Shown here: positions 6,529 through 10,964 of the stretch, piece by piece
Layout of the letters: the number at the start of each line of letters is the position of its first letter
Position numbering within the stretch: the first letter of the stretch is position 1
Origin: CAMQVM01 sp044433405
Lineage (GTDB): Bacteria; Bacteroidota; Bacteroidia; Bacteroidales; Rikenellaceae
Reading direction: 5' to 3'
DNA: 10,964 nucleotides
Assembly: GCA_044433405.1 (NCBI GenBank)
Contig: JAWXTQ010000067.1
Coordinates: forward strand, 1 to 10,964
Program-made: the position numbers and the translations under genes
Notes under the pieces: generated by a model
What the model was told of the DNA's origin: nothing
What the model saw: the letters and a program-made list of their open reading frames with translations, nothing else
Database searches by the model: none

Positions 6529-7479
6529 ATGCTTCTACAAACAAATATCGAGAGAATTAAGTACAGCTCTAAAATTGATTACACTAGCAAGATTTTAATG
6601 ATTGGATCATGTTTTGTTTCGAATATAAATGAAAAGCTCCAATATCGAAAATTTAACACTCTTTGCAATCCACTGGGCACAATATATAATCCTCAATCGG
6701 TGGTTGATACGCTGACAATTTTACATAAGAAGCGACTGTTAAAGCTCGACGACCTATTTGAACAAAATGGAGTATATGGAGCGTTTGCGGCCAATACACT
6801 ATTTAATGGCAGCGACAACCTGTCAGTGCAATCGTCAATTAATTCAGCCATCGAAAATGGCCATAATTTCATAATAGACAGTAACACAATAATAATTACA
6901 CTTGGCACAGCACACTGCTACTACCTAAAAGAGAACAATAGAGCCGTTGCAAATTGCCATAAGTTCAAAGCCTCACTTTTTGAAAAAAGGCTGCTTAATC
7001 ACACCGAAATAGAGGGGATGTTCTCAACACTTTTTGAACAAGATTTCTTTAAATCAAAAAGAATTATCTTTACAATTAGCCCTGTGCGCTACTCGAAGGA
7101 TGGATTTACCCAAAACTCTATATCAAAATCGCATCTCTTGATAGCAGTAAATGAACTAACTACTAAATACAGCAATGTCGACTATTTTCCTGCTTATGAG
7201 ATATTTAACGACGAATTACGCGACTATCGCTTCTATGCCGACGACATGATTCACCCATCACCACTAGGGGTAGAGTATGTCTGGCAGTTATTTCACGACC
7301 AACTCATTAGCGACGATGCTCAAAAAGTAATAAAAAAGGTAGAAAACATTCAACGACGTTTAAATCACCGCCCTTTCAACCCTGAGAGTGCAGAACACAA
7401 ACGATTTGTAGAGCAAACAAAAACAGAAATAGAACAAATAAACACTTTTATTGTTCCCTCTGCGTTTATTATAGATTAA
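6529..7479 (+). CDS. GSCFA domain-containing protein (SGNH-like hydrolase candidate)
   Basis: This 316-residue protein has no signal peptide. The defining motif is near the N-terminus, IGSCFVSNI at residues 25-33, where the fifth position of GSCFA is valine. Further family blocks are NPLGTIYNP (47-55), ITLGTAHCYY (123-132), FTISPVRYSKDGF (181-193), and ADDMIHPSPLGVEYVW (237-252). The overall order resembles SGNH/GDSL esterases: a nucleophile serine in the first block (Ser27) and a late D-x-x-H (Asp239, His242). That mechanistic reading is inference; to my knowledge the biochemical role of GSCFA proteins is not settled. The gene has its own promoter and is divergent from pepT. The next gene, DUF3078, has a separate strong promoter, so the two are probably independent units. 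The family call is firm. Confidence 0.95.
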   Translation: MLLQTNIERIKYSSKIDYTSKILMIGSCFVSNINEKLQYRKFNTLCNPLGTIYNPQSVVDTLTILHKKRLLKLDDLFEQNGVYGAFAANTLFNGSDNLSVQSSINSAIENGHNFIIDSNTIIITLGTAHCYYLKENNRAVANCHKFKASLFEKRLLNHTEIEGMFSTLFEQDFFKSKRIIFTISPVRYSKDGFTQNSISKSHLLIAVNELTTKYSNVDYFPAYEIFNDELRDYRFYADDMIHPSPLGVEYVWQLFHDQLISDDAQKVIKKVENIQRRLNHRPFNPESAEHKRFVEQTKTEIEQINTFIVPSAFIID

Positions 7480-7483
7480 TTTT

Positions 7484-7515
7484 TTTGCATTATTTAAGTA
7501 TAATCATTAAATTTG
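7484..7515 (+). promoter_or_regulatory. Promoter of the DUF3078 gene
   Basis: TTTG at 7484-7487, 20 bases, then TAAATTTG at 7508-7515 is a full consensus Bacteroidota promoter, the best in the window. It begins right after the GSCFA stop codon and ends 26 bases before the ATG, which is preceded by an A-rich leader. Strong expression of the DUF3078 protein is expected. Confidence 0.8.
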
Positions 7516-7541
7516 CACTATCTTTATAAAAATAAAAAAAC

Positions 7542-8426
7542 ATGTTACGTAAAAAATCATTACTATTATCACTACTAGCAGTAGTGGGAATATCTTTTAG
7601 TTCTAGAGCTCAGGAAGCTCAAGACACTTCGTATTGGTCATTATTAGGTAATACAGGCCTTACACTAAATCAAGTGAACCTAAGCAACTGGTCAGCAGGG
7701 GGTGAAAACGCTATTGGCTTCAACCTAACATTTGATTATGCCGCAGATTACAAAAAGGACAAACAGTTGTGGAACAACAGAATTGAGCTTGCCTATGGTT
7801 TAAACAACACAAAGAGTGATGGTTCAAAAAAGACTAGTGATAAGCTATACTTATCATCTACTTATGGCTATGGTATAGCAAAAAACTTATATTTAAGTGC
7901 GTTAACCACATTTCAAACACAGTTTGATGCAGGTTACAACTACAATACTGACCCTAGAACCTATATTTCAAACTTTATGTCTCCAGGTTATTTAACAATT
8001 GGTACTGGTTTGACTTGGACACCTAAATCATGGTTTGTAGCAACTTTCACTCCAACTTCATGGCGCGGTGTATTCTTAACTAGCGATATATTGTCAGCTG
8101 AAGGTCAATATGGTGTTGACCCAGGTAGCCACATGTTTACAGAGTTTGGTGCTAACCTACAAATGGAAGCTCAATACGAAGTTATAAAAAATATTAACGT
8201 ATTTAGCCGTTTATCACTATTCTCTGATTATCTATTAAACCCTCAAAATGTTGATGTTAACTGGGATGTTCAAGTTAACATGAAGATTAATAAATGGTTT
8301 TCTGCTACAATTAGCACTAGCCTAATTTATGATGATAATATCCTTATTGAGCAAGCTGACGGAACTAAAACTCAAAAGCTTCAATTCAAGGAGACGTTAG
8401 GCGTAGGTTTCCAAATGGCCTTCTAG
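7542..8426 (+). CDS. DUF3078 outer-membrane beta-barrel-like protein
   Basis: This 294-residue exported protein has a signal peptide: basic MLRKK, a hydrophobic core, and probable cleavage after SRA at residue 23. The mature part matches the DUF3078 family: DTSYWSLLGNTGLTLNQVNL and NWSAGGENAIGFN at about 49-61, followed by alternating aromatic/polar beta strands to the end. It finishes GVGFQMAF, a terminal phenylalanine strand of the kind recognised by the BAM machinery, so an outer-membrane barrel is likely. The family has no established function. It has its own consensus promoter and a short hairpin after its stop. It lies 87 bases before an exported DUF1080 protein on the same strand. Codon and base use look like the neighbours. 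Confidence 0.92.
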   Translation: MLRKKSLLLSLLAVVGISFSSRAQEAQDTSYWSLLGNTGLTLNQVNLSNWSAGGENAIGFNLTFDYAADYKKDKQLWNNRIELAYGLNNTKSDGSKKTSDKLYLSSTYGYGIAKNLYLSALTTFQTQFDAGYNYNTDPRTYISNFMSPGYLTIGTGLTWTPKSWFVATFTPTSWRGVFLTSDILSAEGQYGVDPGSHMFTEFGANLQMEAQYEVIKNINVFSRLSLFSDYLLNPQNVDVNWDVQVNMKINKWFSATISTSLIYDDNILIEQADGTKTQKLQFKETLGVGFQMAF

Positions 8427-8437
8427 AAAAGTCACAT

Positions 8438-8458
8438 AGATATTTTAAACTAATATCT
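8438..8458 (+). terminator. Weak hairpin terminator after the DUF3078 gene
   Basis: AGATATT at 8438-8444 pairs with AATATCT at 8452-8458 around a 7-base loop, followed by TTT. It lies 12 bases past the stop codon. The stem is A/T-rich, so some read-through into the DUF1080 gene is possible. Confidence 0.45.
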
Positions 8459-8510
8459 TTTATGGAATTTGCAATCTGTACGATTAATAAAAACTAATAT
8501 TTTAAACTAA
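8440..8510. repeat. Direct repeat ATATTTTAAACTAA, two copies
   Basis: The 14-base sequence ATATTTTAAACTAA occurs exactly at 8440-8453, inside the hairpin after the DUF3078 gene, and again at 8497-8510, ending three bases before the DUF1080 ATG. The two copies bracket the intergenic promoter region. It may be a regulator site or a small duplication. Confidence 0.6.
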
Positions 8511-8513
8511 ATC

Positions 8514-9308
8514 ATGAAGAAAATTTTTCTATTTGCGTGCATGATACTCGCATGCACACTTAGCTCTAACGCACAAACATCTCAATTAGAGCTAGAAGAG
8601 GGAGCTACTAAGTTGTTTAATGGCAAGGATCTCGAAAATTGGTATACCTACATCGCCAATAGAGGTAAAAATGTTGATCCTAATGGGGTTTTTACTGTTG
8701 AAGATGGAGTTATACACATCACTGGTGAGGAGTGGGGTTGCATCACTACCGACCTAGAGTACGAAAACTACAAATTTACTTTCCGCTATAAATGGGGCGA
8801 AAAAACTTGGGGTCCACGTATTAACAGCGCACGCGATTCTGGCCTACTATTTCACTCAATTGGCGAAGACGGAGCATCATCTAATTGCTGGATGAATTCT
8901 ATCGAAGTTAACGTTATTGAAGGTCGTACTGGCGATTTCATCGTTATTGGCAATGGCTCAGACAAGTTTGCACTAACTAGCAAAATGAGAGTTGAAGAGG
9001 GAGGATACTTTTTCGACCCAATAAATGGTAAAACACACACAATCGTAGCCGACGGACGACTTGACTGGATTAACGTAGACAAAGATTGGAAAGATGTTAA
9101 AGGATTTGTTGGTGCTAACGACATCGAAAACCCTCACGGTGAATGGAATGTACTAGAATGCGTAGTTATTGGCGATGAGATTTACGTATTCTTAAATGGT
9201 AAATTCATCAACTACGGCTCACAAATCAGACCTAGCAAAGGCAAAATACAAATCCAATCAGAAGGAGCAGAGCTGTTTGTTAGCGATGTTATTATTAAGC
9301 AATACTAA
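8514..9308 (+). CDS. Exported DUF1080 (3-keto-disaccharide hydrolase-type) protein
   Basis: This 264-residue protein has a signal peptide: MKKIF, a hydrophobic core, and likely cleavage SSNA/Q after residue 20. A lipoprotein reading at Cys14 (ILAC) is less likely because the hydrophobic core would be very short. The mature protein has the concanavalin-like DUF1080 fold pattern: LFNGKDLENWYTY at 34-46, VEDGVIHITGEEWGCI at 62-77, YENYKFTFRYKWGE at 83-96, DSGLLFH at 108-114, a WMNSIEVNVIEGRTGDF block at 126-142, and WNVLECVVIGDEIYVFLNGK at 211-230. Characterised relatives act on 3-keto-glycosides in the periplasm, so a carbohydrate-related hydrolase or binding role is plausible, but the substrate here is not known. 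It follows the DUF3078 gene by 87 bases; no strong promoter was found in the gap. A large palindrome with a T-run lies downstream. Confidence 0.88.
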   Translation: MKKIFLFACMILACTLSSNAQTSQLELEEGATKLFNGKDLENWYTYIANRGKNVDPNGVFTVEDGVIHITGEEWGCITTDLEYENYKFTFRYKWGEKTWGPRINSARDSGLLFHSIGEDGASSNCWMNSIEVNVIEGRTGDFIVIGNGSDKFALTSKMRVEEGGYFFDPINGKTHTIVADGRLDWINVDKDWKDVKGFVGANDIENPHGEWNVLECVVIGDEIYVFLNGKFINYGSQIRPSKGKIQIQSEGAELFVSDVIIKQY

Positions 9309-9331
9309 TGAATCAAGCTGAATTCTTTGTT

Positions 9332-9427
9332 GGCTTTCATCGCATGAGCTTGCTTGTTTATAGCGGTTTTTACCGCATGAGTTTGCTTGTTTATAGCGGT
9401 TTTCACCGCATGAGCTAAAGCTCACGC
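9332..9427. repeat. 33-bp tandem repeat array with internal hairpins, about 2.5 copies
   Basis: Two full 33-base units abut at 9341-9373 and 9374-9406, differing at about three positions. Each begins CGCATGAG and contains TTGCTTGTTTATAGCGGTTTT. A decayed unit end precedes them (9332-9340), and a partial third start follows (9407-9415). Each unit junction forms a perfect 5-bp hairpin, GCGGT-4 bases-ACCGC, at 9363-9376 and 9396-9409. The partial third unit turns into another hairpin, CGCATGAGC-TAAA-GCTCACGC at about 9407-9427; its one A/C mismatch becomes a G-U pair in minus-strand RNA. There are no spacers, so this is not CRISPR. No reading frame covers it. Confidence 0.8.
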
Positions 9428-9430
9428 TTG

Positions 9431-9501
9431 TAGGAATAGTTTTTATTTCTTATGTTTCATACCTTTGGTATGACAACGAAATAAAAACTATTCCTATTTT
9501 T
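9431..9501 (+). terminator. Long palindrome with perfect 19-bp arms and T-run
   Basis: The arms, 9431-9449 and 9478-9496, are perfect complements (ending GAATAGTTTTTATTTC on the left). Inside, GTTTCATACC (9454-9463) pairs with GGTATGACAAC (9467-9477) around loop TTT with one bulged C; four bases, 9450-9453, are unpaired on the left. Nearly the whole 66 nt therefore folds into one stem, followed by TTTTT at 9497-9501. It would act as a strong terminator for the DUF1080 transcript. Being so long and perfect, and directly joined to the 33-bp array, it may also be part of a mobile or repetitive palindromic element. Confidence 0.75.
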
Positions 9502-9587
9502 GGCTCTATAAAAAGATATTAATCATTCTCCGTGATATTACTTACCACATAATAGTTAGTGTGCAGCGTTTTTAATATTCTTGCAAA

Positions 9588-9722
9588 TTATTTTTTTAAA
9601 TGAATTACCATTATAACACCATTGCTATCTTCTGTTCCTTTATCCATGATAGATATTGAAGTTATTGGTAAGTAAAGCTTATGATCTATATTATTCCCAA
9701 TTAAACCCGAGTACAAAAAATG
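9588..9722 (-). pseudogene. C-terminal remnant of a beta-propeller lipoprotein paralogue
   Basis: On the minus strand the codons from 9722 to the stop at 9590-9588 encode about 44 residues beginning HFLYSGLIGNN, with a stop immediately before. The last residues, TEDSNGVIMVIHLKK, align without gaps to the C-terminus of the intact propeller protein upstream, KEDDNPVIMIVDLKE. Eight of 15 positions are identical and two more are I/V swaps, and both end at a stop codon. A stretch such as DHKLYLPI before it would correspond to the penultimate strand. Only 66 bases separate the intact gene's stop from this piece, and no frame there continues the protein. The likely history is a tandem duplicate that lost all but its tail. 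The first ATG in frame gives only 19 codons, so it is not a gene. Confidence 0.5.
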
Positions 9723-9788
9723 TTAGAAAAAATTACAGTTATTTTTAATTTATTATGCGCTCCTCTCTTGTAAATTCTACTTTGTTTA

Positions 9789-10937
9789 TTACTCTTTCAA
9801 GTCGACAATCATAATCACTGGGTTATCATCCTCTTTTATGCCCATTTGGGCTGCTTTCGCCTCACCTACCATCTCTATGAAGTCTATAGCCTGAGTAATT
9901 GTATATGCTTTTTTTCCATCACTTGTGATGAAACTAGGAAAGAATTGACCGTAGCCTAACAGATCATTTTTAAAACTCTTTATTTCTCCTTCTTTCCCTC
10001 CAATGTATCTCGATTCACCTCTCTTTTTATCAAAGAATAAGAAATAGCTACTACCCATTGAATATCTAATAAAAAGATAGCGGTTGCTCTCCAAGACATT
10101 TGCAGCATTTAAATAGCTACTATACATTGGTTTCTCAGCATCTTTATTTACATCTTCTGGTGTTAAATACTTTCCTAAATTCAACTTAAATCTAGGCTTT
10201 AGAGTGAGCGTTGTTTTGTCAAATCCAAAAATTGTATCGTTTTTAAAATATGTATATCCAATTATATTTTTGTAATCATACATACACTGAAAAAAGTAGG
10301 CTCTGCTACTCCCTTCAAAGTCGTTTGAGTCAAAAAAACCATACTCTTTAATAATAGAACAATCTTCTTGTTTAACTAAATTTAGAGTACTATTGTCTGT
10401 TTTGGTATAATTCATCAATGAAACTAAAAAAGTTGTATCATTAACAATTTTATGGTATTGATACTTAAAGGAACCGCTATATGCTAATTGACGTTTGTAT
10501 TCACCCGTTATATAGTCACGAACAACTAAACCTCTATTTTTTTCTAGATATATCTCATTCTTCTCTTCATTGATAATCATTGGCCTAGGAGTAGTACTAT
10601 ATCCTTTAGCATCTTTGTCATTATATCCACTTATATCATATTTAAATTTCCCATTCTCAGCATTAAAAACATATACAGGAGTATAGATACTATTTACAAT
10701 AAGCAATGAATCTACAAGATATACAATAGGTACATTTCCAACAAGACACTCATCCAATGTTTCAAGCTGCACAACTTGCAAATTGGTAGCAATTTCCGAA
10801 AGATTAGTCTCTACGGCTTCATCTAAAACCACCAGGGAGTTTATTGAGTAGATATTGCTGTCAACCTGCTTAGGTGCTGTTGTACACGACGCTAACAATA
10901 GTGCTAGAAGTGTGTGAAGTAGTGTTTTTTGTTTCAT
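9789..10937 (-). CDS. Six-bladed beta-propeller lipoprotein
   Basis: This 382-residue protein has a lipoprotein signal, MKQKTLLHTLLALLLASC, with lipobox LASC and the acylated cysteine at residue 18. It is therefore membrane-anchored, at the outer membrane or cell surface. The rest resembles the Bacteroidota six-bladed (NHL/YncE-like) propeller lipoproteins: VVQLETLDECLVG at 55-67, a strand-turn pattern such as PVYVFNAENGKFKYDISGYN at 87-106, FKNDTIFGFD at 231-240, LNLGKYLTPED at 252-262, and a terminal DNPVIMIVDLKE. The glycine-rich GKGPGEY-like segment common in the family is replaced by a divergent stretch around 103-117. Relatives are often encoded near polysaccharide-use or peptide-use genes, but no partner is visible here; the gene is alone and convergent with DUF1080. 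The binding partner is unknown. A broken paralogue tail lies just downstream. The promoter, if any, lies too near the window edge to judge. Confidence 0.8.
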   Translation of the reverse strand: MKQKTLLHTLLALLLASCTTAPKQVDSNIYSINSLVVLDEAVETNLSEIATNLQVVQLETLDECLVGNVPIVYLVDSLLIVNSIYTPVYVFNAENGKFKYDISGYNDKDAKGYSTTPRPMIINEEKNEIYLEKNRGLVVRDYITGEYKRQLAYSGSFKYQYHKIVNDTTFLVSLMNYTKTDNSTLNLVKQEDCSIIKEYGFFDSNDFEGSSRAYFFQCMYDYKNIIGYTYFKNDTIFGFDKTTLTLKPRFKLNLGKYLTPEDVNKDAEKPMYSSYLNAANVLESNRYLFIRYSMGSSYFLFFDKKRGESRYIGGKEGEIKSFKNDLLGYGQFFPSFITSDGKKAYTITQAIDFIEMVGEAKAAQMGIKEDDNPVIMIVDLKE

Positions 10938-10964
10938 ATTGTTTATATTAAATTTTCAATTATC

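Larger units (their letters stand above)
9309..9788. other. 480-base intergenic region without an intact gene
   Basis: Between the convergent DUF1080 and propeller genes. From the left it contains a 33-bp tandem repeat array, the 66-nt palindrome with T-run, an AT-rich stretch (9502-9587) in which I see nothing, the decayed propeller C-terminus (9588-9722), and another AT-rich stretch to the intact gene's stop codon. No promoter-like TAnnTTTG pair or RNA gene was found here. Confidence 0.7.

Noticed and set aside
8852..9124. 90-residue minus-strand reading frame
   Set aside because: It is antisense to the DUF1080 gene, whose motifs cover the region; it shows no recognisable domain or start signals.
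9332..9427. CRISPR array
   Set aside because: The 33-base units abut directly with no spacers, only about 2.5 copies exist, and no cas gene is present.
9431..9496. Insertion sequence ends
   Set aside because: The inverted arms enclose only 28 bases, no transposase is present in the window, and a T-run follows. A terminator or small palindromic element is a better reading.

Overview
The window looks like a chromosomal segment from an AT-rich member of the Bacteroidota, most likely order Bacteroidales. Four things point there. Several genes have promoters of the Bacteroidota type (-33 TTTG or TTG, about 19-20 bases, then a -7 TAnnTTTG box). Leaders are A-rich and lack clear Shine-Dalgarno sequences. 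Several proteins belong to families concentrated in this phylum (GSCFA, DUF3078, the acidic 73-residue DUF2795 protein, a six-bladed beta-propeller lipoprotein). No ribosomal RNA is present, so genus cannot be fixed.

Layout. Bases 1-275 hold no gene. They hold an AT-rich stretch and then a G+C-richer chain of back-to-back perfect hairpins (134-266). On the minus strand follow an ECF-type transporter S component (276-788), then a three-gene run transcribed as YqaA/DedA-family membrane protein, shikimate dehydrogenase aroE and a MATE efflux pump (3711 down to 938). An AT-only hairpin (3740-3775) separates that run from a DUF2795 gene (4004-3783) with its own promoter. Next comes a compact minus-strand run, pepT, rnhA and a PduO-type cobalamin adenosyltransferase (6370 down to 4094).

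At about 6383-6528 the direction switches through a divergent promoter region. The plus strand carries a GSCFA protein (6529-7479), a DUF3078 outer-membrane-type protein (7542-8426) and an exported DUF1080 protein (8514-9308). Bases 9309-9788 have no intact gene. They contain about 2.5 copies of a 33-bp tandem repeat with embedded hairpins, a 66-nt palindrome with perfect 19-bp arms and a T-run, and a 44-codon piece that looks like the broken C-terminal end of a second beta-propeller lipoprotein. An intact paralogue on the minus strand (10937-9789) ends the window.

Functionally this is mostly housekeeping: aromatic amino acid precursor synthesis, peptide turnover, RNA-DNA hybrid removal, B12 cofactor activation, and transport, followed by a surface/envelope group (DUF3078, DUF1080, propeller lipoprotein). 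No defence, conjugation, phage or CRISPR system was seen. The least explained content is non-coding: the two hairpin-rich intergenic elements near the two ends, and the gene remnant.
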